From Macrothele yani (lineage: Eukaryota; Arthropoda; Arachnida; Araneae; Macrothelidae), in the NCBI GenBank assembly GCA_039090855.1, contig CM077013.1, positions 140,017,240-140,081,239 of the forward strand: 64,000 nucleotides of DNA, in the 5' to 3' direction. This document shows, one piece after another, positions 10,363 to 20,997 of this stretch (positions are counted from its first letter, which is position 1; the number at the start of each line of letters is the position of its first letter). Below the pieces are notes generated by a model that ran no database searches, had not been told where the DNA came from, and was given only the letters and a program-made list of their open reading frames with translations. Made by a program: the position numbers and the translations under genes.

Positions 10363-10999
10363 GTAAAAGAGATCAATTCAGATTCATAGTCTGATTTCTG
10401 CGTGATTCTGATTATTTCAATTTTTCCTATATGTCATAGCCTCTCTAACTTCTTTTCCGGTACGTGCTGCTGTTAAGACTCATAGTTTAATGAACTAACT
10501 CTGGCTACCTTTTGGTTTCGTTTTTCTCTTTTGATGCCTTGGTTTTGCACATCGGTCACCGTCACCGGCTCTCCATTGTAACTAATTAAATTCCCAGTTT
10601 TGTAGATCATAGTGCTCTTCATCAATGTGAGTTACTCACACATAACGGATGATATCTTCCATGTTACCTCGATCAGCTGTACTGAGGGCATTTTTAGCAA
10701 GGAGTTAGCAGTCTTGAAAAGTCTGAACAATTGCAAATTCCACTAATTTCTCAACAACAAAGAACGTAAAGATTTTACTTGGGTTATGATGTCATATAAT
10801 TCTTTGATTAAAAACACATCTGTGCCTTTCCTCGGTGGAATTTTAACACCAGCAACAAAGGAAATAAAACGTTTTCTCCTCTTTATAAGACAAATAACTC
10901 TTTGAACTTGCTTTCAGTTACTTACTTGAAAACATAACGTCAGGAATAAAACTTAATCTAAACGCAATTTCCGTTTCACGATTTTACAACTTTCATGAG
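10363..10999. other. No gene seen
   Basis: AT-rich sequence with short frames only. No repeats or motifs recognised. Confidence 0.4.
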
Positions 11000-11140
11000 T
11001 CCCTATGTTTAATTTGGGGCCACTGGTTCCAAGGAAGAGGTATAACCAGCACCGTAGGGCAGACATAGCGTCATACCACATCCGGGAATCGACCCAAAGC
11101 CCAACTAACCTGAGCAATCTGTGACTGAGATCGTCTAGTC
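11000..11140 (-). mobile_element. Degenerate SINE-1 fragment
   Basis: The block tttaatttggggccactggttccaaggaag..accagcaccgtagg..atccgggaatcgaccc matches the SINE-1 body and B-box region on the minus strand. Both ends are eroded. Confidence 0.65.
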
Positions 11141-11392
11141 GCGAATTCCCATATTTCTTTAAAGTGAGGTGGCGTGTCTAAATAATATTTACTCGCTGGT
11201 GGTAATGTAACAAGGTTTCGTGTTTACCGGCGATAAAACGGGAGAAAACTGCAATGATCTGCAGAACAATGTCCGTGGTACAATCTATGAAGGATAGATA
11301 CCCTTTGTCTGCTACAGCAAACTGACTCGGAAATGACTGAAAAGTATTAGTGAGCATAGAATCAGGTAAATGCTTTCTTTTTTTCATCAAAG

Positions 11393-12150
11393 CTTTCTTT
11401 CTACACAGCTTCATGAAACTTTAGAGCTGGATGAGTGCGGTATCTAAGAGATTAAACTCAAAGTGTTGACGCGTTTAGACAGCTTACAAATAATAACCAC
11501 TATATCGTTAAAACTTACTCGTATTAAATTGAGTCCAGAATTCTTACTAATGGAAAGCATATATTTAAACTAACGTACCAGCTATATGTTTCGCGGAGGT
11601 CACCGAGACGTTCTGGGACAAAATTAACTTATGCTCCTTGAAAAACAACAACTCAGTAGTTTCGTTTTTTTTTGTTTTTTTTAAAGAATGAAAACGCTGT
11701 TTTCAATTCAATACGAATTCACGAAGCCTATTTATTTCTCTGACATATTTAACAGGAATCATAGATATAAATAAAATGCTTTCTTTCTACACAGCATCAT
11801 GAAACTTTAGAGGTCGCTGAGAGCGGAATCAAGAGATAAGAGATTGAATCCAAAGTGTTGACGTGTTCAGAAAGCTTACAAGTAATTAATATTTTATCGT
11901 TTAAACCCATTAAATTGAGTCAAGAAATCTTACTAATGGAAAGTATATATTTAAACTAACGTACTAGCTAGATGTTTAGCACAGATCACTGAGACGTTCC
12001 GGGACACAAAATTAATTTAAGCTCCTTGAAAAACAACAACACGGTAGCTTTTTTTTTTTTTTTTTTTAGGATGTTTGAAAACGCTGTTTTCCAATCGATG
12101 CAAATTTACGAGGCCTGTTTCTCTGACATGTTCAACAAGCGAAAAGCGGA
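11393..12150. repeat. Direct tandem duplication, ~385-bp unit, two copies
   Basis: The blocks starting gctttctttctacacagc at 11393 and 11778 run in parallel for about 370 bp. They share aaactttaga, aagtgttgac, ttactaatggaaag, atatttaaactaacgta, gagacgttc and ctccttgaaaaacaacaac. Each ends with a T-rich tract (11664-11682, 12050-12067). Point changes and small indels are frequent, so the duplication is old. No coding content. Confidence 0.88.
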
Positions 12151-12789
12151 TGATTGCAAGAAAAAGGTTAATGTTTCCATTTTGTTGAATTCCTTTGTCA
12201 TAACGTAATGTTGTGAGCAATATTTTCGCAATATCTTCGGCTCTCCCATTGGTTGCTCGTGTCTGCACTCGCTCCCCGACGTTACGCGTCTGCTGCTAGC
12301 TGCAATTCTTAAACAACGTTGGATATCACCTTTTCTGCTCCACACTACTTACTGTCTGCTACCCCGGCCATAATAATCGGCGACACAGGAAACAGCACAT
12401 CGTAGGGTGGGAAACCAGAGTTTTGTAACATCATACAGTTAGTCATTTACTTCAAAAAATATTAATAATAAGGCTTTTCTTTCTTACGAATAAATTGCAT
12501 ATCACGCTAAAGGGTAAACTACAAAGGCATTTCCAGTTTCGACAAGGTAATGATTTCTCCTTCCGTCTTCGTCATGTATCCTGCGTAGAGAGCGTTCATC
12601 GAACCATATTAGCTATTTTCATAGCTCACCTAAGAAGCAATTACGATGTGTCTTCAGAAACGCGTTAATCTCGCCTCGCTGATCAAAGAGAAAGGGAGCA
12701 AGGTAGTGTTGAACCACGTGTCAACTGATTTCTCCACGCATGATGATGAGTCCACTTCCTCTATGCTCCGATTAAGAAACACCTGAGAA
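12151..12789. other. No gene seen
   Basis: Unique sequence without motifs I can support. Confidence 0.4.
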
Positions 12790-14998
12790 TAACAAAGAAG
12801 TTAGCAAAATCATGCAATGCATTAATTATGATACGCTTTCCAACATACCAGAAATCATTACTCAAATTATGAGGATAATGGCTGTGAAATAAATCTCGCT
12901 CCTGTGTCCTGACCTTTGACCCCATTTCGATGATATTAAACAGCTTTGGTACAGCATACCTCCGGAACAACATGCTAACGTTTTGTCCCAACAGAAGCAT
13001 TTTTAGTCAAGTTATGAGGATAATAGCTGTGGAATAAAACTCGCTCCTCTGTCCTGACCTTTGACCTCATTTTTTACGCTTTCCAACCGTAGGTTGAAGA
13101 AGCGTATATGCTCCAGCTTTGTCCGTCTGTCCGTCCGTCTGTCTGCACGATAACTCACATAAAAATTGTTCGATTTCGATGAAATTTTAGTATGTGGTAG
13201 GGGACCACCAGGGAACGAACCCTATTGAAAATGGGTGAAGTGGGGTCAAAGGTCAGGCCATAAGAGCTGGATCCATTCAATTGCCCTTATGCGTTATAAC
13301 TCACGTAAAAATGGTTCGATTTCGATAAAATTTTAGTATGTGGTAGGGGACAACCAGAGAACGAACCTTATTGAAAATGGGTGAAGTGGGGTCAAAGGTC
13401 AGGCCATAAGAGCGGGATCCATTCAATTGCCCTTATGCGTCATAACTTGCGTAAATATGGTTCGATTTCGATGAAATTTTAGTATGTGGTAGGGGACCAC
13501 TTGAGAACGAACCCTTTTGAAAATAATTGAAATGGGGTCAAAGGTCAGGATATAGGAGCGGAATCCATCCCATTGCCTTTATGCATCATAACTTGCGTAA
13601 AAATGGTTCGATTTCAATGAAATTTAAGTATGTGGTAAGGAACCACCTGGAAACGAACCCTGTTGAAAATGGGCGTAATGGGGTCAAACGTCAGGACATA
13701 GGAGTGGGATCCATTCCATTGCCTTTATGCATCATATCTTCATAACTTGCGTAAAAATAGTTCGATTTCAATGAAATTTTGGTATGTGGTAAGGAACCAC
13801 CTGGGAACGAAACCTATTGAAAATGGGCGAATGGGGTCAAAGGTCAGGCAGGGCATAAGAGCGGGATTTATTCCATTGCCCTTATGCGTCATAACTTGCG
13901 TAAAAATGGTTCGATTTCGATGAAATTTTAGTATTTGGTAAGGAACCACCTGTATACGAACCCTATTGAAAATGGGCGAAATGGGATCAAAGGTCAGGGC
14001 ATAAAAGGGGAATCCATTTCATTGCCTTTATGCGTCATAACATGCGTTAATATGGTTCGATTTCAATGAAATTTTAGTATGCGGTAGGGAACCACCTGGA
14101 CACGAACCCTATTGAAAATGGGCAAAATGGGGTTATAGTCAGGCAGGACATAAGAGCGGGATTTGTTCCATTGCCCTTATGCGTCATAACTTGCGTAAAA
14201 ATGGTTCGATTTCGATGAAATTTTAGTATGTATTAGGGAGCCAATGGGGACGAACCCTATTGAAAATGGCCGAAATGTTGCCAAAGGTCAGCACACTGGA
14301 GTGGGATCCATTCCATTGCCCTTGTGCATCATAACTTACGTAAAAATGTTTCGATTGCGACAAAACGTTATCATGTTTTTCCGGAGGTATAGTGAACCAG
14401 TTCTGTTGAATATCAACGAAATGGGGTCAAAGGTCATTCACAAAAGCAAGATTTATTCCACAGCCATTATTCTCGTAACTTGCGTAAAACTGCTTTTATT
14501 GCGACAAAACTTTAGTATGTTATCCTTGAGGTAAACTAAACCGGTTCTGTTGAATATTATCGAAATGGGGACAAAGGTCAGGACACAGGAGCGAGATTTA
14601 TTCCACAGCCATTATCCTCATAACTTGAGTAATAATTTCTGGTATGTTGGAAAGCGTATCATAATCAATGCATTGCATGATTTTACTAACTTGTGATGAT
14701 ATTCAACAGAACCAGTTCAGTATACCTCCAGAACAATATGTTAAAGTTTTGTCGCAATCGAAGCATTTTTACGTAAGTTATGACGCATAAGGGCAATGGA
14801 ATAGATCCCGCTTCTATGTCCTGACCTTTGACCCCATTTCGCCCATTTTCAATAGGGTTCGTCCCCAGATATTCGCCTACCACATACTAACATTTCATCG
14901 AAATCGAACCATTTTTACGCTAGTTATCATGAGGACGGACTGACGGACAAAACTGGAGGACATACGCTTCTTCAACCTACGATTGGAAAGCGTAAAAA
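12790..14998. repeat. Foldback-type element built from ~146-bp tandem repeats
   Basis: About ten head-to-tail copies of a 145-149-bp unit (marker cataacttgcgtaaaaatgg) start near 13148, 13293, 13439, 13585, 13741, 13889, 14035, 14184, 14329 and 14474. Each contains gaaattttagtatgtggta, gaacgaaccctattgaaaatggg and ggggtcaaaggtcagg. At about 14690 the array switches to inverted orientation until 14930, and 12790-13071 is also inverted relative to the main array. Related ~65-bp inverted termini lie at 13072-13137 and 14933-14998 (tacgctttccaaycgtagg..). The short open frames inside are repeat-derived and not genes. Confidence 0.85.
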
Positions 14999-15152
14999 TG
15001 AAAGATTTCAGAAGCTAAGAACAAGTTCTAAAAATTCACACAAAAAAAAGATACGGTATACCTAACGTGTTTTTTTTTTCATTGTATGAAATCCGAAATA
15101 TTTCCGTGTGGTGCTTCACTTTAATTCATTGCATTAAATGTTTTATTCCTCA

Positions 15153-15310
15153 GTTTTAAGACCACCATGAGCAAGCAATTCTAGGGATATAAGCAGTCGC
15201 CCATTCCTAATTTAGGGCCGCTAGAACATGGAAGGGGGAGTACCACGAATGCTTCATCCGTGGTTCGACCCCAAGGACGAACGGTCTGAAGCCAGAGTTT
15301 AGGCTACTGT
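15153..15310 (-). mobile_element. Degenerate SINE-1 copy
   Basis: The stretch gaccaccatgagcaa..ataagcagtcgcccattcctaatttagggccgct..gtggttcgacccc matches SINE-1 on the minus strand, with the B box preserved as a ggttcgacc-like block. Confidence 0.75.
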
Positions 15311-15479
15311 GGCTAGAGCTCTGCACGGGACTTATTTGGTGAGCCAGGCCCGGCTCAAGACCGGGCGTTTAAGACCCGCCCCGTTAATTGCAACTATTCC
15401 TTAGGACAGGCCCAGCCCGTAATGTGCCAATTTTGTGTTTCCATTGAAATTGGGAAAATTAAATACAACGGCCGTTCAA

Positions 15480-15770
15480 TAAAAACTCAGAGAAAAATCA
15501 TACAAATTGAAGAAATATAGGTACAGCAAAATATATGTTCTTCTTTCTTAAAGTATCTTCGCTTCGATGATATGCAACGGTCACATCGTTCAGTCCACTT
15601 TTCAAAGCATGTGGCGAAGGCATTTTGTGGAAGCTGCTTTAGCGACCCCTGTACAGCTTGAATAACATCAGCATCTGTGTTGAATGTTGGGCCACAAAAC
15701 TTCTCGTTCATTATTGGAAACAACCAAAAATTGTACGGGGGCGAGGTCAGGACTCGAGACATGCTCTGGC
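15480..15770 (-). pseudogene. Mariner transposase C-terminal fragment
   Basis: On the minus strand the peptide contains PPYNFWLFPIMNEKFCG, then DADVIQAVQGSLKQLPQNAF, then FEKWTERCDRCISSKRRYFKKE. This corresponds to the mariner block SPDLAP.d.wLFP.lk......f....ev..av...l...p...f...f..w..R..kCi...g.YF. An extra base near 15735 shifts the frame upstream of the motif. The rest of the transposase is missing, because the sequence ends in a palindrome at 15748-15785 where a Tc1 element begins. Confidence 0.8.
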
Positions 15771-15785
15771 ATGTCTCGAGTCCTG
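15748..15785. repeat. Perfect 17-bp-arm palindrome at a mariner/Tc1 junction
   Basis: Arms 15748-15764 and 15769-15785 are exact reverse complements (caggactcgagacatgc) around a 4-nt loop, tctg. The left arm overlaps mariner coding sequence. Immediately after the right arm, homology to the Tc1-like element at 31729-33154 starts. Confidence 0.92.
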
Positions 15786-17169
15786 GTCATGAAATTTACA
15801 TATGTTAACGGAGTCGAGTTTACGTAGTTGTGATGTTAATTTCGGGACCAACCGGTGAGCGCTTACGCCACAACAAGGGATAATATGCAAATTATCGTCG
15901 GTGGTATTTAAGGAGTACGGCGACGTGAATGTAATTAGTCGTCGGCGTACGGACACGTGCGAAGACCCTGAAGAAGCTGCAATGCCTGGACATGGAAGAC
16001 GTGTAAGATTTCAGCAGTTATCGGACTTTGAGCGAGGTCGTCTAGTTGGACTCCGCGAGGCCGGGTGGTCGTATCGCCGTATTGCGGAGCGAATTGGACG
16101 GGAAGTATCGGTGGTGGTACGATGGTGGCGTCGATGGTCCGAGGAACATTCCCACACGAGAATACGTGGAACCGGGAGTCACAGACGGACTGATGAGCGG
16201 ACCGATCGACGCATAAGAAGAGCGGCGTTGTCAAGCAGAACATCCACTGCGACGCAAATCTGAGCAGCCGTTGCACCTGAGGTGACTGTGCGAACAATCC
16301 GCAACCGTCTGCTGGATATAGGACTACGTGCATGTGTGCCTCTGGCATGTGAACCTCTGACTCCAGCCCACCGTCAGGAACGGCTGCAGTGGTGTCGCCA
16401 ACATCTGCACTGGAGAACGCAATGGCGATCTGTCGTGTTCAGCGATAAAAGCAGATTCTGCTTGGGAGCCTCCGATGGCCGTATGCGTGTTCGCAGACGC
16501 ACAGGGAAGCGTCTCCACCCTTCTTGCATCCGCCAGCGACACACAGGGCCTACACCTGGGCTCCTGGTGTGAGGAGCGATCAGCTATCACTCCCGTACAC
16601 AACTAGTGTTTGTACCGGGTACGTTAAACAGCACCTCCTACATCAACAACATCATTCAGCCCGTTGTTGTGCCATTTGTAAGGTCGGTCCATCGTGGTGT
16701 TTTCCAGCAAGATAACGCGCGCCCACACATGGCACGTGCAACGCAACATGCACTTCAGGGTGTGAGACAACTTCCATGGCCTGCACGTTCACCGGATTTG
16801 TCCCCCATTGAGCACGTGTGGGATTTTGTGGGACAACGACTTATCCGGTCTCCACGGCCAGCCACGACCATCCCCGATTTACGCGTCCAGGTCGAGGATG
16901 CTTGGAACTCAATACCCCAAACTTGCATCCAACATCTGTACGACAGACTCCATGCCAGAATTGCACAGTGTGACGCAGTTCATGGCGGTTCAACCTCGTA
17001 CTAACCATGTTACATGGAAATGTTATTTTTCAGTTTACCAGAAAATACAGCTGTATTTTGCCATAATGTTTTGATCACGTTATCCTCTGTATTCCGTTAT
17101 TATGCTGTATAAATTTCGTTGGTATCAGACGTCTCCTTCTTGGTGTTCTTTTTTCACTTTCCGCCAGTG
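15786..17169 (+). mobile_element. Tc1-like DD32E transposon copy 1, left end lost
   Basis: This aligns throughout with the complete copy at 31729-33154. The right terminal repeat (ending ccgccagtg at 17169, then TA) is intact, but the first ~55 bp including the left terminal repeat are missing and replaced by the palindrome at 15748-15785. The copy is therefore immobile. Confidence 0.9.
15982..17004 (+). pseudogene. Tc1-like transposase with 32-residue D-E spacing, two stops
   Basis: A single frame of 341 codons from ATG 15982 (MPGHGRRVRFQQLSDFERG) to TAA 17002-17004 is interrupted by TGA at 16261-16263 and 16570-16572. The N-terminal helix-turn-helix reads REAGWSYRRIAERIGREVS, followed by an Arg-rich linker (RWWRRWSEE). 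The catalytic blocks are VFSDKSRFCLGASDGR (~16438), VFQQDNARPHMAR (~16705) and SPDLSPIEHVWD (~16800). Counting codons, 32 residues separate the second D from E, two fewer than the Tc1 standard. The same count holds in the sister copy at 31967-32989. There is no frameshift, so the copy is fairly young. Confidence 0.9.
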
Positions 17170-17171
17170 TA

Positions 17172-17798
17172 GATTACCGCCCTTTTTTGTACCGGCACTG
17201 CGATTTGTGGATTTCAAATTAATGTTACAACCCCCTTAACTGCTTCTCATTCATGAAATAGCAAATTAAATTTCATTATTTTGTGGTTCTCTTCTTTTAT
17301 ATGTCAGTCGGCTTACAGCAAATTGTCAACGAGGCTGTTCGTTACGACTAATCAACATGTGTCATCACAGGTGGCGTTGGCATGACGTAACAGCCAAATC
17401 ATATGCATCGAGGGGTATAAATAACCCAGGTGCTTTACTAGCATTACTTAGAACCGCTTGATAATGGTATAGCAGATATACCGAATGCATCGCGCGTGTC
17501 AAACAGACCACACGAATGTATTTGTGGCGAGGTCATATGGTGGTGTCGGTGACAGTGTGTAATGTGTTTCTTCAATTCACTTTACGGATTAGCTTTTTGG
17601 ACAAGAGACGGGAATGCGGAAAGTTCAATCGAAGCCAAAGGAACAAGGTTTTATAATTGAATACCTTCTTATTAACTTTTTGTTTCAACGAAATACACTA
17701 ATTTGGATTACTGCAATAGTGTGTGCAATTTCATTTACTTCACCTACAATACGGTGCAGTTACCTCTTAATTCACAACCTGAAAGACTTGTATATATA
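17172..17798. other. No gene; candidate TATA promoter at 17416
   Basis: The stretch is mostly AT-rich unique sequence. A canonical TATAAATA occurs at 17416-17423 after ggggg-like sequence, with purine/pyrimidine start-site candidates ~27-30 bp downstream. No open frame or splice donor follows, so this could be an LTR or relic promoter, or chance. Confidence 0.25.
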
Positions 17799-17800
17799 TA

Positions 17801-19016
17801 CACTATTTACCAACAAGTAATTGGACACCTGTAATAGCAAAGAAAAACGAAGTTTATTCACCTTCAATAGTTGGTGGAACCTTCACGAGCGGCAATTACA
17901 GCTGCGACCCTCTGGGGCATACTCTTAACCAGTCGTTGTACGACGGCTAGCGGTATTTTCTTCCACTCGGCTTGGAGAAGATAGGTCAGTTCCTTCACCG
18001 ATTTCGGACGGTGGGGGCACTTCTTAAGTCGACGCTCCAACTCGTCTCAGAGATGCTCGATAGGGTTAAGGTCCGGGATCTGCGCAGGCCAGTCCATTCG
18101 ATTAACCCCATTGTCACCATACCAAGCCATAGTGGACTTCGCAACATGGCAGGTGGCATTGTCATCTTGAAAGTAACATGGGTCCACCCCGTAAAACTGC
18201 CACAACGTAGGAGGCGCATGGTCATCCAAAATGGTGCAGTAGGTCTCGGCGTTGAGTCTACCAGGAATTGCGACCAAGGGTCCTGTGCCATACCAGGAGA
18301 AATACCCCATAGCATAATTCCACCGCAGCCGAACTTCACAGTTGGCACAATACATTCCGGAAGGAGGCGTTCTCCAGGCAGACGCCGAACCCAGACCCTG
18401 CCATCCAAACGGTAGAGGGTGAACCTTGATTCGTCGCTCCAGAGCCTGTTTCCACTGTTCAACGGTCCGCTGTCGACCTTCTTTGCACCACGTTAGCCGA
18501 GCATCGCTATTGGACTTGGTGATCAAAGGCTTGTGGGCGGCAGCACGTCCATGATAACCGAGCAGATGGGCTTCCTTACGGAGGGTATTCATCTAAAAAA
18601 CACTCCCGGATGCCTGTTGAGACTCCTCGCGGATGTGGCCCATCGATTTGGTGAGGTTCTTCCGAATTTCTCTGGCCAGCACCCGTCGGTCTCTAACTCC
18701 CAGTTTTGTGGGTCTGCCGTGTCGGGGCACATTCCAACAGTCACCTCTCGTCTTCCACTTGCCAATCACATAGGCCACTGTCGATTTTGGGTACTTTAAC
18801 TGGCTGCATATGTCACGAATGGATCAGCCATTTCTGTGATACCCGAAGATTACACCTTTCTCGAAATCAGAGAGCTCCGAACTGCGTGGCATCATGCATG
18901 CGACTGGTTGCGTTGTTGTTTCCCACACGATATTTAACGGCGGCGGCCGTGATGTGTATCAGGACCGCAGATATCTTTGATTGCAGAGGTGTCCAATTAC
19001 TTGTTGGTAGATAGTG
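17801..19016 (-). mobile_element. Tc1-like transposon, family A copy 2
   Basis: A 1216-bp element with 29-bp terminal repeats (17801-17829, 18988-19016; one mismatch), identical in type to copy 1 at 942-2159. It is flanked by TA at 17799-17800 and 19017-19018. The left TA belongs to a short (TA)n run. Confidence 0.95.
17864..18892 (-). pseudogene. Tc1 DD34E transposase pseudogene (family A copy 2)
   Basis: The minus-strand protein starts MPRSSELSDFEKGV at 18892. It has an in-frame TGA soon after (at the NGxSIR motif, ~18825). It continues through [22 protein letters not shown] and [20 protein letters not shown], then breaks by frameshift near 18460, after EQWKQ. The catalytic part ([39 protein letters not shown]) is divided between two overlapping frames. 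The intact-looking C-terminus reaches a stop at 17864-17866. It is more decayed than copy 1. Confidence 0.9.
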
Positions 19017-19258
19017 TATTTATGAATTATGTGTACTTGAAATAATTGCATGTTTCATAGATTAAAACAGAAATTAGGTTCATTATTCAAAAGTTCTATT
19101 TGCCGCTGTCACTCTTATGATACCTTTGTTTTCGTCACAAGTGAAAAGAATGCGCATAGAGTTTTAGGGTATAGTTTGTACCTTCAATTTAATTACTTTT
19201 ATATGTTGAACAATTTGTGTGTACTTCAAAAAGGAACTTCGTGCGCAATGCACAATTC

Positions 19259-20130
19259 AAAAGAGAGCCGTCTTTGCACGATGAATGATGAATAAAAATT
19301 ACAAACCAAAAAACTTTAATTTGATAAAGACCATAGTTAAAATTTACCCAAGATCTTTCGAGACCACCATGTGATTCATCATCAGGTGTGAGTTAAAAAA
19401 CTTACATCATGAACAATACAGGTTTTAAATAAACTTCCTTAGAGGTTCATTACGCCAAACCAGAGGAGCATGCGCACAAGTGTAGAGACAACTGGAAGAA
19501 TCCATATAGTTCATAGGTTGGTTATAGTTTTTAAGTAAGAGGTTAATGTCTTTCATCTCTTTCGGCACTCTAAAATAGTGGTTTCCATGTTAAAGGAATG
19601 GAATATGGGAGTTCATCGTTACAGCACGAACCACAGTTCCTGTAAATGTACAAGCTTTCAGTTAATAAATTTGCAGATTTTAAGTTGGGACTAGCTAGCA
19701 CATAAGTCTCGTCCCAAAGAGGGTAATGAGTTCCTTGATTTGATAGTCTTGATAGTGCGGTGGAATTAAAGTTATTTTTAACATTGTCATTGTTATTTTT
19801 AACATTTTCATCTCTTTCGGCAGTCCGAAAGAGATGAAAGACTTTTCTAACCTCTTACTTAAAAACTATAACCACCTAATAAACTAAATGGCTTCTTCCA
19901 GTTCTCTCTACACTTGTGCGCACGCTCCTCTGGTTTGGCGTAATGAGCCTCTAAGGAAGGTTATTTAAAACCTGTATTGTTCATGATGTTAGTTTTTAAC
20001 ACACACCTGATGATGAGCCACATGGATTAAAGATCTTGTGTAAATTTTAACTATGGTTTTTATCGAATTAAAGTTTTTTTGGCTTGTAAAATTTAGTCAT
20101 CATTCATTCTGCAAAGACGGCTCTCTTTTA
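19259..20130. repeat. Large inverted repeat (~315-bp arms), Penelope-like candidate
   Basis: The left arm 19259-19575 is the imperfect reverse complement of 19815-20130, around a ~240-bp centre. The arms begin and end with aaaagagagccgtctttgca and its complement, and share blocks such as acaatacaggttttaaata, cattacgccaaaccagagg and cacaagtgtagaga. A 12-bp-arm hairpin lies at the inner edge (19809-19836, loop cagt). No protein is encoded. Inverted terminal copies and a hammerhead-like core in each arm resemble the terminal repeats of Penelope-like elements, but no reverse transcriptase is present to prove it. Confidence 0.85.
19356..19385 (-). ncRNA. Hammerhead ribozyme-like core motif
   Basis: On the minus strand CTGATGA (19385-19379) and GAAA (19359-19356) are separated by 19 nt that can partly fold (a GAATCAC / GTGGTCTC-type stem around ATG). 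This is the conserved core order of hammerhead ribozymes. The equivalent site in the right arm (20007-20031, + strand) has TAAA in place of GAAA. Stems I and III are not convincing by eye. Confidence 0.35.
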
Positions 20131-20159
20131 AATAGTAATTTGTGTGTTGGTGTGTGTGT

Positions 20160-20374
20160 GTGGTTGGAGGTTTAACGACCACCGTGAGCAACTCAACGGG
20201 CTATAATAAGCAGTCGCCCGTCCCTAATTTAGGGTCACTGGCTACAGGGAAGGGAGAGAGCCAGTGCCGTAAGACAAACACAACGTCCATGCCTCACCGT
20301 TATTCGAACCCGGACCCCTTTCGGACGAATGATCAGAGGCCATCACTTAGAATACTACGCCACCGGTGGCGGCG
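20160..20374 (-). mobile_element. SINE-1 copy
   Basis: On the minus strand: head ccgccaccggtggcg, B box ggttcgaata, ctggctctctcccttccctg, ctaaattaggg, and the end ggtcgttaaacctccaa. It lies next to a (GT)n run at 20143-20161. Confidence 0.9.
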
Positions 20375-20417
20375 TAATTTGAGTGTAAACCAGATGTTTA
20401 AATTAAAAAAAAAAAAA

Positions 20418-20728
20418 ATAAGAGGAACACGTGGATCCGAAAAATGACAAGAGTGGAAGACATCATGATCAGAGTTAAATCCCTGAAATGGCAATGGGCT
20501 GGACATACTGCCAGAAGAACAGACCATCGATGGACAGCCGAAATTTTAGATTGGATTCCAAGCGACAGGAAAAGACCCAGAAGAAGACCACATGCAAGAT
20601 GGGTGGATGAAATTCGAAAGTATGCGGGAGTGACATGGAGGAGACTGGCACAAGACAGACCGTTGTGGAAGAAACTTGGGGAAACCTTTGTCCAGCAGTG
20701 GATTGATAATGGTTGACAATGATGATGA

Positions 20729-20733
<5 letters not shown>
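20418..20733 (+). mobile_element. RTE-clade retrotransposon, 3' fragment (copy 1)
   Basis: Only the last ~300 bp of an RTE element remains. The frame (20444-20716) encodes MTRVEDIMIRVKSLKWQWAG, DHRWTAEILDWIP and [15 protein letters not shown], closing with FVQQWIDNG and a stop, followed by a gatgatgatgata tail. The conserved KWQWAGH block belongs to the C-terminus of RTE/BovB-type polyproteins. Severe 5' truncation is usual for LINE insertions. An A-run (20404-20417) immediately precedes the truncated start. Confidence 0.93.

Positions 20734-20760
<27 letters not shown>
20733..20760. repeat. (AT)n microsatellite, RTE tail
   Basis: The TGATGATGA(TA)n extension of RTE copy 1. SINE-1 is inserted at its end and the tract resumes after the SINE (20975-20996). 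Confidence 0.9.
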
Positions 20761-20764
<4 letters not shown>

Positions 20765-20973
20765 ATTGGAGGTTTAACGACCACCGTGAGCAACTCAATG
20801 GGCTATAAGCAGTCGCCCGTCCCTAATTTAGGGTCACTGGTTCCAGGGAAGGGAGAGAGCCAGTGCCGTAAGACAAACACAACGTCCATGCCTGACCGGG
20901 ATTCGAACCCGGACCCCTTACGGACGAATGATCAGAGGCCAGTGCCTTAGACCACTGCGCCACCGGGGCGGCG
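20759..20973 (-). mobile_element. SINE-1 copy inserted in the RTE tail
   Basis: A well-preserved copy. Minus-strand head gccgccccggtggcgcagtgg carries the A box, followed by the B box gggttcgaatcccgg; the tail is ttaaacctccaatcaaa. It has AT-repeat sequence on both sides, so it inserted in or between RTE tails. Confidence 0.93.
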
Positions 20974-20997
20974 ATGATATATATATATATATATATT

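Noticed and set aside
14244..14534. 96-codon open frame inside the tandem repeat (and similar frames at 13527-13745 and 14686-14883)
   Set aside because: All are translations of the ~146-bp repeat unit, in different frames in different copies.
13148..14620. Regularly spaced direct repeats that might suggest a CRISPR array
   Set aside because: The whole ~146-bp unit is repeated without unique spacers, the DNA is eukaryotic and the array is enclosed by inverted termini.
17416..17423. TATAAATA as a gene promoter
   Set aside because: No open frame, donor site or downstream promoter element follows. Noted only as a weak motif.
20007..20031. Second hammerhead-like core in the right arm of the inverted repeat
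   Set aside because: GAAA is replaced by TAAA and stem II is degraded, so it is not a credible active ribozyme. Only the left-arm motif was kept as a candidate.
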